Shown piece by piece: positions 15,525 through 23,906 of a DNA stretch of 64,000 nt. Both the position numbers and the translations under genes were made by a program. The stretch covers positions 1,821,501 to 1,885,500 of the forward strand of contig NZ_AP018558.1 of assembly GCF_003574215.1 (NCBI RefSeq). The letters run 5' to 3'. The notes beneath the pieces are model-generated. The model saw nothing but the letters and a program-made list of their open reading frames with translations, made no database searches and was not told the origin of the DNA. Origin of the DNA: Hydrogenophilus thermoluteolus. Its GTDB lineage: Bacteria; Pseudomonadota; Gammaproteobacteria; Burkholderiales; Rhodocyclaceae. Each line of letters starts with the position of its first letter. Within the stretch, counting starts at the first letter, position 1.

Positions 15525-16285
15525 GCTTTTGCTCCTTTTCCTGATGCGTCTTCACCACCTTCGCGCCGCGATGTTTTGGGCGGTCTGGGTCCGAAAAGGG
15601 CGCTACCGATGCGCAGATGGGTCGCCCCTTCGGCAAGCGCCACCGGCCAATCGCTGCTCATCCCCATCGATAGCGCCCAAACGGGCAAGCCTTCACGCTG
15701 CAACGTGTCGCGCAGCTCACGCACCGTTCGAAAACGGCGCGCGAGCAATGGGGGATCGGCGCTTGGCTCAGGGATCGTCATCAACCCCACTACTTGGAGC
15801 CGCGGCAACCGCGCCACCGCTTTCACGAGCGCCACCACCGTTTCAGGCGCGACACCGGCTTTGCTCGCCTCCCCACTCACATTCACCTGCACCATCACGT
15901 TGAGCGGCCCCCGTTTGGGATCACGCTGCTCGGCAAAGCGCTTCGCCACTTCCAGGCGGTCCAGCGAATGGACCCAGTCGAACGCGGCGGCGATCGCCCG
16001 CGTCTTGTTGCGTTGAATCGGCCCGATGAAATGCCATTCGACGGGTAGATCGGTGAGTTGCTCCTGTTTCGCCACCGCCTCCTGCACATAGTTTTCGCCG
16101 AAGACGCGCACGCCTGCGGCAAACGCGGCACGGATCACCGCAGCGGGTTGCGTCTTACTCACCGCAACCAGCGTCACCGTCGCCGGATCGCGCCCCAAGC
16201 GCTCTGCCGCCTCGAAGATTTGTGCCCGCACCGCGGCAACCCGCGCGGCGATCGCGCACGCGTCGACCTCGCTCATGCCCTCCAT
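15515..16285 (-). CDS. yggS: pyridoxal phosphate homeostasis protein YggS
   Basis: PLP-binding TIM-barrel protein (PLPBP/PROSC family) that buffers free PLP and affects amino-acid metabolism. In the 256-residue protein K44 of LVAVSKTQPA is the expected Schiff-base lysine; FGENYVQEA, WHFIGPIQRNKTRAI and LSMGMSSDWPVALAEGATHLRIG (split here by the usual phosphate-binding glycines) are clear. Two ATGs three codons apart are possible; the first is listed. Divergent from pilT across 93 bases, another very common arrangement. Confidence 0.93.
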   Translation of the reverse strand: MEGMSEVDACAIAARVAAVRAQIFEAAERLGRDPATVTLVAVSKTQPAAVIRAAFAAGVRVFGENYVQEAVAKQEQLTDLPVEWHFIGPIQRNKTRAIAAAFDWVHSLDRLEVAKRFAEQRDPKRGPLNVMVQVNVSGEASKAGVAPETVVALVKAVARLPRLQVVGLMTIPEPSADPPLLARRFRTVRELRDTLQREGLPVWALSMGMSSDWPVALAEGATHLRIGSALFGPRPPKTSRREGGEDASGKGAKACG

Positions 16286-16378
16286 GCTGCTCCGTTTCGT
16301 CGATCGTTTGCGACCGCAACGAGTATAGCATCGACGAAATCGGCTACCATAGCGGGATCAGATGCGGGAGACTGCTCG

Positions 16379-17419
16379 ATGGACATCGCCGAACTGCTTG
16401 CATTTGCGGTCAAGAACAAAGCATCAGACCTTCACCTTTCGGCGGGGCTACCGCCGTTGCTGCGCATCCACGGCGACATCCGGCGCGTCAATCTGCCGGC
16501 GCTTACCGACGCCGACGTCAAGGCGCTCGTCTATGACATCATGACCGACGCGCAACGCAAAGCGTTCGAAGCCCATTTCGAAGCCGACTTCTCGTTTGAG
16601 ATTCCGAAACTGGCGCGCTTTCGGGTCAACGCCTTCATGCAAAGCCGCGGCATGGGCGCAGTCTTTCGCACCATTCCCAGCAAAGTGCTCACCCTCGAAG
16701 AGCTCGACGCCCCGGCGGTCTTCAAGACGATCTGCGACCAGCCGCGCGGCATCGTGCTCGTCACCGGCCCCACCGGTTCTGGGAAATCAACGACGCTGGC
16801 GGCGATGATCGACTACCTCAACACCACGCAGCCGCTTCATATCCTCACCATCGAAGATCCGATCGAGTTCGTGCACGAAGCGAAAAAATCGCTCATCAAC
16901 CAGCGTGAGGTCCATCGCGATACCCTCTCATTCGAAAACGCGCTGAGGTCGGCATTGCGCGAAGACCCCGACGTGATCCTGGTGGGGGAGATGCGTGACC
17001 TCGAAACGATTCGGCTTGCGCTCACCGCTGCCGAAACCGGCCACCTGGTCTTCGGGACGCTACACACCTCGTCAGCGGCAAAGACGATCGACCGGATCGT
17101 CGACGTCTTTCCTGCTGCCGAAAAAGAGATGGTGCGCGCGATGCTCTCCGAATCGCTGCGCGCGGTGATCTCGCAAGTACTCTTGAAGCGGCGCGACGGC
17201 AGCGGGCGCGTCGCCGCGCACGAGATCATGATCGGCACGCCCGCGATTCGCAACCTCATTCGCGAAAACAAGATCGCGCAGATGTACTCGATCATCCAGA
17301 CGAGCCAGGCGCTGGGGATGCAGACGCTCGACCAATCGCTGCAACAACTGGTCGCGCGTCATATCGTTGCCCCCGACGAGGCGCGTGCCTACGCCGTAAA
17401 CAAAGACGCGTTCCGGTAA
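16379..17419 (+). CDS. pilT: type IV pilus retraction ATPase PilT
   Basis: Hexameric cytoplasmic motor that depolymerises the pilus for twitching. The 346-residue protein has the N-terminal PAS-like domain, Walker A GPTGSGKST (130-138, K136), the Asp box, Walker B with GEMRDLETI, the His box (GTLHTSSAAKTIDRIVD) and the PilT-specific C-terminal AIRNLIRENK motif. GGAG stands eight bases before the ATG. pilU follows after 18 bases. The pilus assembly genes are at 2-7 kb, so both parts of the machine fall in this window. Confidence 0.97.
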   Translation: MDIAELLAFAVKNKASDLHLSAGLPPLLRIHGDIRRVNLPALTDADVKALVYDIMTDAQRKAFEAHFEADFSFEIPKLARFRVNAFMQSRGMGAVFRTIPSKVLTLEELDAPAVFKTICDQPRGIVLVTGPTGSGKSTTLAAMIDYLNTTQPLHILTIEDPIEFVHEAKKSLINQREVHRDTLSFENALRSALREDPDVILVGEMRDLETIRLALTAAETGHLVFGTLHTSSAAKTIDRIVDVFPAAEKEMVRAMLSESLRAVISQVLLKRRDGSGRVAAHEIMIGTPAIRNLIRENKIAQMYSIIQTSQALGMQTLDQSLQQLVARHIVAPDEARAYAVNKDAFR

Positions 17420-17437
17420 TCGGGTAAGGAGGCCACG

Positions 17438-18571
17438 ATGCAACGTGACCAAGCGTTGAAATTCACCACCGACCTCCTGCGCCGCGTCAAGGAGCGCAAC
17501 GGTTCCGACCTCTTCATCGCCCCCGATTTCCCGCCAGCGATCAAGATCGACGGGGCGCTGCAACCGCAGTCGAATCAGCCACTCACCGCCGCGCACACGC
17601 TTGCGATCGCCCGCGCGGTGATGAACGACCGCCAAGCCGCCGAATTCGAAGCCACCAAAGAGTGCAACTTCGCGATCTCGCCAGCCAACATCGGCCGCTT
17701 CCGGGTCAACGCCTACCGCGCCAAAGGGGGGGTTTCGCTCGTCTTTCGCACGATCCCCGACACCATCCCGACGCTCGACAGTCTTCGGCTCCCCGCCATC
17801 CTCAAAGAGGTGGCGCTGGTCAAACGCGGGCTCGTGATCTTCGTCGGCGGCACCGGTACCGGGAAATCGACCTCGCTTGCGGCGCTCATCGACTGGCGCA
17901 ACGAACACAGCCGCGGGCACATCATCACCATCGAAGATCCGATCGAATTCCTCCATCCCCACAAGAAATGCCTGGTCTCGCAGCGCGAGATCGGGATCGA
18001 CACCGACAGTTGGGAAATCGCGCTCAAAAACGCGCTGCGCCAAGCACCCGACGTGATCATGATGGGCGAAATTCGCGACCGCGACACGATGGAGTACGCG
18101 ATCGCCTTCTCCGAAACAGGGCATCTGTGCCTGGCGACGCTGCACGCGAACAGCACCAACCAGGCGCTCGATCGCATCATCAACTTCTTCCCCGAAGACC
18201 GACGGCAACAGTTGCTGATGGACCTGTCGCTCAACCTCAAAGCGATCGTCTCACAACGGCTCTTGCCGCGCGCCTCGGGACCAGGGCGCGTCGCTGCGGT
18301 TGAGATCCTCCTCAACACGCCGCTCGTTGCGGAACTGATCTTCAAAGGGGAGATCCCCGAAATCAAAGAGGTGATGAAACGCTCGCGCGAACTGGGGATG
18401 CAGACCTTCGATCAAGCGCTCTTCGACCTCTACGAAACTGGGATGATCCGTTACGAAGATGCGCTGCGCTACGCCGATTCGGTCAATGACCTGCGCATCC
18501 AGATCAAACTCCACAGCAAACGGCCCGACAAGCCCGAAGTGGAAGTCCCAGAAGGGCTCGATATCGTGTAA
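17438..18571 (+). CDS. pilU: PilT-dependent retraction ATPase PilU
   Basis: PilT paralogue that assists retraction under load. In the 377-residue protein Walker A is GGTGTGKST with K143, Walker B reads GEIRDRDTM, and the His box LATLHANSTNQALDRIINFF is intact. The C-terminal tail after about 345 is longer and more charged than in PilT (LHSKRPDKPEVEVPEGLDIV), typical for PilU. TAAGGAGG precedes the ATG. Convergent with the RlmL-like gene across 30 bases; that gap and the end of its neighbour contain an imperfect stem (GGCGTAACGGC against GCCGTT and ACGCC at about 18575-18613) without a T tract. Confidence 0.96.
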   Translation: MQRDQALKFTTDLLRRVKERNGSDLFIAPDFPPAIKIDGALQPQSNQPLTAAHTLAIARAVMNDRQAAEFEATKECNFAISPANIGRFRVNAYRAKGGVSLVFRTIPDTIPTLDSLRLPAILKEVALVKRGLVIFVGGTGTGKSTSLAALIDWRNEHSRGHIITIEDPIEFLHPHKKCLVSQREIGIDTDSWEIALKNALRQAPDVIMMGEIRDRDTMEYAIAFSETGHLCLATLHANSTNQALDRIINFFPEDRRQQLLMDLSLNLKAIVSQRLLPRASGPGRVAAVEILLNTPLVAELIFKGEIPEIKEVMKRSRELGMQTFDQALFDLYETGMIRYEDALRYADSVNDLRIQIKLHSKRPDKPEVEVPEGLDIV

Positions 18572-18601
18572 CGAAGGCGTAACGGCTCGGTTTGCCGTTG
18601 A

Positions 18602-19846
18602 TCACGCCTCTGCTTCTGCACTCATGACGCGGTTACGCTTCAAAGAACCCGCTACGATCGGGTAACGCAGCAACACGCAGCGCAGTGGCCCGTTGTCGAG
18701 GTGCCACTTCGCCGCTGGCCGCAGGCCGATGCGCTTGGCGAATTGCGAATCGGCGGTCAAGAAATGGGCGGTCCACCCTGGCCAGCGGCGTTTGAGCGCG
18801 TTGCCCAGCACCGGGTACCACTTGGCGAGCGCTTCGGCTTCGGCCAGGCGGACCCCGTAGGGGGGGTTGGTCACCCAATAACCGGGCGGCACTTCGGTTG
18901 GCGGATCGAGCGCCTCTGCGGCCGCGACCTGCCACACGATCGGCAACGGCTGTTCCAATGCGGCTTCGAGCTTCTGCCAATTGTGCTGCGCCGCGGCGAT
19001 CTGCCGCGGATCGGCGTCGGCGGCAAAAAGGAGCGGCTCCCTGTGCTTTGTGCGCAGCACAGCGATGTGCCGAGCGGTCTCTGCCCGTAGGGTGTTGCGT
19101 AGCTGCTGCCACGTCTGGCGGTCGAGTCCGTGCCACTGTTCGAACGCGAACACGCGAAAAAGCCCCGGGGGAATCGCATAGGCGCGCATCGCCGCTTCCA
19201 ATAAGAACGTCCCGCTGCCACACATCGGGTCGATCAGCGGCAACGTGGGTGTCCACCCGATCACCTGCAAAATCCCAGCAGCCAGGTTCTCTTTGAGCGG
19301 CGCCAGCGTCGTTGCTGACTTGAACCCGCGCTGCACAAGCGGCGCCCCGCTCGTATCCCAATAGAAGGTCGCCCCCCGTTCGTCGAGGAAGACGACAGCC
19401 CGAAAGGTTGGATCGTGTTTGTCAACGCTGGGACGACGACCGCACTGGGCGCGGAGCGCGTCACAGATCGCGTCTTTCACCCGCAGCGTGAGAAAAGGGA
19501 TCGCATCGGTGCATGCCGCCCGCGTCACGGTGAGATCGACACGCAGCCGCGCATCGGGCGAAACCCATTTCGGCCACGCGACGGTTCGCGCCAGGCGGTA
19601 GAGCGCCGCCCCCTCTTCGCCACGCCGCTTGCCGTGCGGCAACGCGCCGCCTCCCACCGCGACCAACACCCGCGTCGCGATGCGGCTCGTGAGGTGTACC
19701 CGCATGAGTACCGGCCAGTCACCGGTAAAGGCAACACCACCGGGACGCACCCGGATTTCAGCGGCACCCGCAGCGGTCAATTCGTCACCGAGGCATGACT
19801 CCAACCCGCGCGGGCACGGCGCGAACGCGCGCAACCGATTCGACAC
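18602..19846 (-). CDS. THUMP-domain class I rRNA (guanine-N2) methyltransferase, RlmL N-terminal type
   Basis: A 414-residue SAM-dependent methyltransferase homologous to the N-terminal (m2G2445) half of E. coli RlmL and without the RlmK half. The N-terminal THUMP region spans about 45-155, the UPF0020 domain follows with the SAM motif DPMCGSGTFLLEAA (about 205-218) and the catalytic NPPYG (about 326-330) that is diagnostic for N2-guanine methylation. The start is GTG behind GGGAAG; hemJ ends 16 bases upstream. Stand-alone versions like this are common in Betaproteobacteria, so substrate (23S rRNA G2445) is inference. Confidence 0.88.
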   Translation of the reverse strand: MSNRLRAFAPCPRGLESCLGDELTAAGAAEIRVRPGGVAFTGDWPVLMRVHLTSRIATRVLVAVGGGALPHGKRRGEEGAALYRLARTVAWPKWVSPDARLRVDLTVTRAACTDAIPFLTLRVKDAICDALRAQCGRRPSVDKHDPTFRAVVFLDERGATFYWDTSGAPLVQRGFKSATTLAPLKENLAAGILQVIGWTPTLPLIDPMCGSGTFLLEAAMRAYAIPPGLFRVFAFEQWHGLDRQTWQQLRNTLRAETARHIAVLRTKHREPLLFAADADPRQIAAAQHNWQKLEAALEQPLPIVWQVAAAEALDPPTEVPPGYWVTNPPYGVRLAEAEALAKWYPVLGNALKRRWPGWTAHFLTADSQFAKRIGLRPAAKWHLDNGPLRCVLLRYPIVAGSLKRNRVMSAEAEA

Positions 19847-19861
19847 GACATGCTTCCCGGC

Positions 19862-20278
19862 TTAGAACGGCTTCAACACGACAAGAAAGACGACGACGGT
19901 CAGGATCACCACCGGGATTTCGTTGAAAACCCGAAACCAGACGTGGGAGCGGGTGTTGGTGCCGGCCTCGAAACGGCGCAGCAGCACCCCACAATACGCG
20001 TGGTAGGCGATCAGCAATACCACGAGCGTCGTCTTCGCGTGCAGCCACCCGCCGGAAAAACCGAACCCGAACCAGAGCCAGAGACCGAACCCCACCGCCA
20101 AAACCCCAAGCGGCGTCATGAAGCGAAAAAGTTTGCGTGCCATGAGGAGCAGCCGGTCGCGTGCGGCTGCGTTCTCTTCCATCGCCAGATTGACAAAGAT
20201 TCGCGGCAGATAAAAGAGCCCCGCGAACCACGAAGTCATCAAGATGATATGCAGCGACTTGACGACGCCATAGAGCAC
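19862..20278 (-). CDS. hemJ: protoporphyrinogen IX oxidase HemJ
   Basis: Membrane protein for the penultimate step of haem synthesis in bacteria lacking HemG/HemY. The 138 residues form four helices and show the family start with H10 in KSLHIILMTSWFAGLFYLPR, LFRFMTPLGV and LHAKTTLV with H80 and K82, residues conserved in HemJ. The gene starts 40 bases inside the end of the upstream epimerase-like gene; this start is supported because the first helix is invariant in the family. Confidence 0.9.
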   Translation of the reverse strand: MLYGVVKSLHIILMTSWFAGLFYLPRIFVNLAMEENAAARDRLLLMARKLFRFMTPLGVLAVGFGLWLWFGFGFSGGWLHAKTTLVVLLIAYHAYCGVLLRRFEAGTNTRSHVWFRVFNEIPVVILTVVVFLVVLKPF

Positions 20279-21204
20279 GATTCCCTCCTTTCTTTCCAGA
20301 TCGGTTGCGCGAGCAACGCAAAAACCGTGGGATAGCGCAAACGAAAGCGAAGTTCCCGTTTGAGGCGGTCGTTACGCAGCCGTCGGCTTTCGGTGAGGAA
20401 CGAAGCCATCATCGGCCCGACACGTTCCAACACCGCTTGTCTGGGCAGACGCGGCGGGCGGGGCAGCCCCAGTGCATCGGCCACCGCATCGAACCACGCG
20501 CCCATCGGCAACGGTTGATCGTCGGCAGCGTGATAGGCGCGCCCCGTCTTGCCGCGCCACCCCGCCACCCAGAGGATCTGCGCCAGATCGTTGGCATGGA
20601 TGTGGTTGCTGATACTGTCCTCCTCTTCGTGAATCGCCGGATCACCACGCAGCAACCGCGCCACCGGGAGGCGTTCGGCGGAATAGATCCCCGGTACGCG
20701 CAGCCGCACCACCCAGCCGCCCCGTTTCGCCCAATCGCGCCACAACCGCTCCGCCGCGACCCGCCGCGCTGCGCGCGCCGTTTGAGGGGCAACCGGGTCG
20801 CTCTCGCGCACCCACGCCCCTCCTCGGTCGCCATAGACGCCGCTCGTACTCAGATAGACCATACGCGGCCGAAGAGCGAAATGGTGACGCCGCCCCGGGC
20901 CGCGTGGCTTACTTCGGGCGGTGCTTCGCCGCAGCGCTGCCTGCAGACGACGGGTGCGGGGGTCGATCACCCCGTTCCCCGCAGGTGGTGCCGTCACCCA
21001 AACCTGATCCACTGCCGCGCCGATTCGCGCCAACGACCGCCAGAGGTCGAGATCGGCGACGATCACGCGTGCCCCCAACGCGCGCCACGCGGCGCTTTTG
21101 GCAGGATCGCGCACCACCACCCAAAACTGGACGCGAGACGCCAAGGCGCGCGCTGCACGTAACGCGACATCCCCGCCGCCCACGACCAACACTCGAACCG
21201 TCAC
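20239..21204 (-). CDS. NAD-dependent epimerase/dehydratase-like protein (SDR, YeeZ type)
   Basis: A 321-residue atypical short-chain dehydrogenase. It begins with the Rossmann motif VLVVGGGDVALRAARAL, has VYLSTSGVYGDRGGAWV in the position of the active-site Ser-x-Tyr segment, RLRVPGIYS, and HIHANDLAQI. Its substrate is not known; YeeZ relatives are annotated loosely as sugar nucleotide epimerases. The chosen GTG start at 21202-21204 follows AGAGGGG and gives the Rossmann strand directly at the N-terminus. The C-terminal tail overlaps the hemJ start by 40 bases. Confidence 0.75.
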   Translation of the reverse strand: MTVRVLVVGGGDVALRAARALASRVQFWVVVRDPAKSAAWRALGARVIVADLDLWRSLARIGAAVDQVWVTAPPAGNGVIDPRTRRLQAALRRSTARSKPRGPGRRHHFALRPRMVYLSTSGVYGDRGGAWVRESDPVAPQTARAARRVAAERLWRDWAKRGGWVVRLRVPGIYSAERLPVARLLRGDPAIHEEEDSISNHIHANDLAQILWVAGWRGKTGRAYHAADDQPLPMGAWFDAVADALGLPRPPRLPRQAVLERVGPMMASFLTESRRLRNDRLKRELRFRLRYPTVFALLAQPIWKERRESCSMASSSRCISS

Positions 21205-21260
21205 GCTCGCGCCCCTCTTCCCGTACAATAAAGGCTTCCGATTATCGCACGCGACGTTCC

Positions 21261-22280
21261 ATGACCCACACGGTTCAGATTGCGAATCACCCCGACGCCA
21301 CCTTTACCGCCGCGCCCGACGAAACGGTACTCGACGCTGCGCTGCGATCGGGCCTTACTGTGCCGTACGGCTGCCGTGACGGCGCCTGCGGCGCCTGCCG
21401 TGCGCGCGTCGTGAACGGCACCGTGGAATTGAAGGGGGTCGCGCCGGGCGTTTTGTCCGACGACGAACGCGCCGCTGGCTGGACGCTGCTCTGCCGGGCT
21501 TACCCCAGATCCGATCTGACGATCGAGGTGCGGGAGCTGCGCCGCGCCGACGATCTGCCCATTCACAAATTTCCCGCGCGGGTCGAAACGATCGAAAAGA
21601 TCGACGACGTCGCGATCGTCACGCTCAAGCTGCCGAATAGCCTCGACTTTCGCTTCCGCGCTGGACAATATGTCGATGTGCTGCTGCCCGATGGCGCCCG
21701 CCGCAGTTTTTCGATCGCGTCGGCACCCAACCACGGCGGTTTCCTCGAACTCCACATCCGGTTGGTGCCCGGTGGCCGTTTCACCCCGAAGGTGTTCACC
21801 GAAACCGCACCGAAAACGGTGTGGCGCCTCGAAGGGCCATTCGGCACCTTTACCCTGAAATCGCGCGCACGGCCGCTCCTTTTCGTCGCCGGGGGAACCG
21901 GTTTTGCGCCGATCCAATCGCTCCTGCAGGAACTGGCTGCCGGCGAACCCCCTCAGGTGCCGGTGCTCTGCTATTTCGGTGCCCGCACCCCCGCTGGGCT
22001 CTACCGCGACGCCTGGTTGCGGGCGTTTGCCGAATCCCACCCCTGGCTCGATTATCGCCCGGTGATCTCAGAGCCGGAGCAGGCGCCCGATTGGACGGGG
22101 CGAACCGGATTGGTACCGGACGCAGTCGTTGCTGAGCTCAGCGACCTCACGGCGTACGACGCCTACGTCTGCGGCTCCCCCGCGATGGTTGAAGCCGCAC
22201 GCGCCCGCTTTCGCGCCGCGAACCTGCCGGAAGAAGCCTTTTTCGCCGACGCGTTCACGTTTCAATCGACGCCGCAATGA
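21261..22280 (+). CDS. 2Fe-2S ferredoxin / FAD-NAD(P)H oxidoreductase fusion
   Basis: A 339-residue electron-transfer flavoprotein. An N-terminal plant-type ferredoxin carries C38, C43, C46 and C78 for the 2Fe-2S cluster, followed by an FAD domain (RSFSIAS near 150) and an NAD domain (FVAGGTGFAPIQSLL near 210). The layout is that of CDP-6-deoxy-glucoseen reductase (AscD/RfbI), phenol hydroxylase reductase and similar oxygenase reductases. In Betaproteobacteria stand-alone copies are widespread and no sugar or oxygenase genes are nearby, so the partner is unknown. TACAAT at 21224-21229 could be its -10. It overlaps the HDOD gene by four bases. Confidence 0.85.
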   Translation: MTHTVQIANHPDATFTAAPDETVLDAALRSGLTVPYGCRDGACGACRARVVNGTVELKGVAPGVLSDDERAAGWTLLCRAYPRSDLTIEVRELRRADDLPIHKFPARVETIEKIDDVAIVTLKLPNSLDFRFRAGQYVDVLLPDGARRSFSIASAPNHGGFLELHIRLVPGGRFTPKVFTETAPKTVWRLEGPFGTFTLKSRARPLLFVAGGTGFAPIQSLLQELAAGEPPQVPVLCYFGARTPAGLYRDAWLRAFAESHPWLDYRPVISEPEQAPDWTGRTGLVPDAVVAELSDLTAYDAYVCGSPAMVEAARARFRAANLPEEAFFADAFTFQSTPQ

Positions 22281-23416
22281 ACACCGCCTTCGCCTATCTG
22301 ACCCGCGAACCGGCGCTCAATCGCCGCTTTCAGATCACCGCGAACCGCCTCTGCCTGCACGCGAGCACCACGGAGCAGGCGCTCCAGACGCTCACGGCGC
22401 TCACGCCGCACTGGCCACAGTCACACGCCGTGCTGTTGTCGCTGATGCGTCTGCCGCCCAGTATCAAACTCCTTTCATGGGCGTGGCCGGAAAACACCTT
22501 CCTCGAAATCCCCCAACAGGCACTCACCATCCCGGCCACGCAACAGCTGATCGCGCACTGCGTCCAGCAAGAGACGCCGCTTTGTCTGGCCTGGTACGAT
22601 GGGGTCAGTCCCTACCCCGACGCGCCGTGGCGCTTTTCGCTCGTCGATTGGCGCAAATGCCAAAGCCCCGACGCGGCGCCTGGGGTGGCGTTGGCGTGGG
22701 GGGTGCCGTCTCGGGCTGCGGCGCAAACGGCATTGCACCATTTCGCCGGGGTGTGCGGGTGGTTCTTTCTCAAAGAGGCGCTCCCCAACACGCAGTGCGA
22801 ACCGGCACCGGCACGCACCACGGTGCTCCATTTGATCGCGCTTTTGCAGCAAGACGCTGAGATCGCAGAATTGGAAAAGGTGCTGAAACGGGACGTCGCG
22901 CTCGGCTACCGGCTTCTGCGCTACCTCAATTCGCCCGCGATGGGGCTACGGATGGAGATCACCTCGTTTCGCCATGCGGTGAGCATTCTTGGTTATCGGC
23001 CGTTGCTGCGCTGGCTCTCGGTCTTGCTCGTCCATAGCCACGACCACCCCGAAATGCCCGCGCTCGCGCAGACGGCATTGACGCGCGCCCGCTATCTCGA
23101 GCGTCTCGCTGCGGAGTTCTTCGACGCCGACGAAGCCGAAGCGCTCTTTCTCTGCGGACTGTTCTCGATTTTGCCGCAGCTCACGGGTGAGCCGCCGGAA
23201 GTGTCGCTGGAACCACTCACCTTACCGGAAGCAGTCAAGGCAGCGCTGATCCAGCGGGATGGGCCCTACGCACCCCTCTTGGCGCTCGCCGAAGCGAGCG
23301 AAAACGCTTCCCCTGCGCGGCTCATCGCCCAGGCAGAAAGCCTAGGGGTTGCGAGCGCCATGCACAATCAGGCGCTTCTTGAAGCGCTGGAATTCGCCGA
23401 CCAGATCAACCAATGA
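22277..23416 (+). CDS. HDOD-domain protein with degenerate EAL-like N-terminus
   Basis: A 379-residue predicted signalling protein of the YuxH type. The C-terminal half (about 195-375) is an HDOD domain: LIALLQQDAEIAELEKVLKR, then LGYRLLRYLNSPAMGL and FRHAVSILGYRPLLRWL are typical. The first half has the position and length of an EAL domain but no EAL motif or metal ligands, so it cannot hydrolyse cyclic di-GMP. It may bind a nucleotide or a protein partner. Translationally coupled to the ferredoxin-reductase; a terminator follows immediately. Confidence 0.75.
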   Translation: MNTAFAYLTREPALNRRFQITANRLCLHASTTEQALQTLTALTPHWPQSHAVLLSLMRLPPSIKLLSWAWPENTFLEIPQQALTIPATQQLIAHCVQQETPLCLAWYDGVSPYPDAPWRFSLVDWRKCQSPDAAPGVALAWGVPSRAAAQTALHHFAGVCGWFFLKEALPNTQCEPAPARTTVLHLIALLQQDAEIAELEKVLKRDVALGYRLLRYLNSPAMGLRMEITSFRHAVSILGYRPLLRWLSVLLVHSHDHPEMPALAQTALTRARYLERLAAEFFDADEAEALFLCGLFSILPQLTGEPPEVSLEPLTLPEAVKAALIQRDGPYAPLLALAEASENASPARLIAQAESLGVASAMHNQALLEALEFADQINQ

Positions 23417-23439
23417 AAAAGCCCGCCTCTGCGGGCTTT
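23416..23439. terminator. bidirectional intrinsic terminator
   Basis: AAAAA, then GCCCGC (23421-23426), a CTCT loop, GCGGGC (23431-23436) and TTT. The A and T tracts flank the stem symmetrically, so it can stop the HDOD gene transcript on the plus strand and the cytochrome c transcript on the minus strand. A second GCGGGC followed by TTTT at 23446-23455 offers an alternative pairing with the first arm. Confidence 0.85.
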
Positions 23440-23504
23440 GCCATTGCGGGCTTTTGCTTGCGCTGCGTGCGCTTCGGTAAGACACCGAAACGCGCGCAAG
23501 CCGA

Positions 23505-23813
23505 TCACTTGAGGGTGAGCACCCAGCGGACGATCTTTTCGATATCCGCTTCAGCCACTTGGGGATGCGGCGGCATCGGAACCGGACCCCAGACACCGGC
23601 ACCGCCCTTCTTCACTTTCTCGACCAATTTGGGCACGTCGGCTTCGGTATATTTCTTCGCGACGTCTTTATAGGACGGGCCGACCAGTTTCTTGTCGATC
23701 GCGTGGCACGCCATGCACCCTTTCGCTTTTGCCAGCGCTTCATCGGCGAACGCCGGTGCGGCTCCAACCGTCATCACCCCGGCCACCACCAACAGTTGTG
23801 CGATTTTTTTCAT
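23505..23813 (-). CDS. cytochrome c-551/c-552 family monohaem cytochrome
   Basis: Small periplasmic electron carrier, 102 residues, with a Sec signal peptide ending APAFA (cleavage after residue 23) and a mature domain of about 79 residues. Haem attachment is CMACH (33-37) and the axial Met is M80 in PVPMPPHP. The overall pattern (KGCMACHAIDKKLVGPSYKD, VKKGGAGVWGPVPMPP) is that of the Pseudomonas c-551 and Hydrogenophilus c-552 proteins, which pass electrons to nitrite reductase or terminal oxidases. AAGGAG stands before the ATG. It is monocistronic: own promoter at 23855-23884, terminator downstream. Confidence 0.93.
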   Translation of the reverse strand: MKKIAQLLVVAGVMTVGAAPAFADEALAKAKGCMACHAIDKKLVGPSYKDVAKKYTEADVPKLVEKVKKGGAGVWGPVPMPPHPQVAEADIEKIVRWVLTLK

Positions 23814-23854
23814 CGCTGCTCCTTCTTTTCGGTCAATAAGAAAATCCCCGAGGC

Positions 23855-23884
23855 ATTGTACGCGTAAAGGGCAAAAGAAAGCAA
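23855..23884 (-). promoter_or_regulatory. sigma-70-like promoter of the cytochrome c gene
   Basis: On the minus strand TTGCTT (23884-23879), an 18-base spacer and TACAAT (23860-23855) place the transcription start roughly 35 bases before the cytochrome ATG, leaving room for the AAGGAG site. It lies between queF, whose stop is just upstream, and the cytochrome gene. Confidence 0.5.
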
Positions 23885-23906
23885 CCCTTTTTTCATCAGT
23901 GATATC

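Noticed and set aside
18572..18613. Terminator between pilU and the RlmL-like gene
   Set aside because: An imperfect stem exists but has no T tract and is interrupted by GATC; not strong enough to list.
21261..22280. Sugar-specific CDP-glucoseen reductase function
   Set aside because: Family resemblance is real but no deoxysugar genes are nearby, so only a general reductase call is made.
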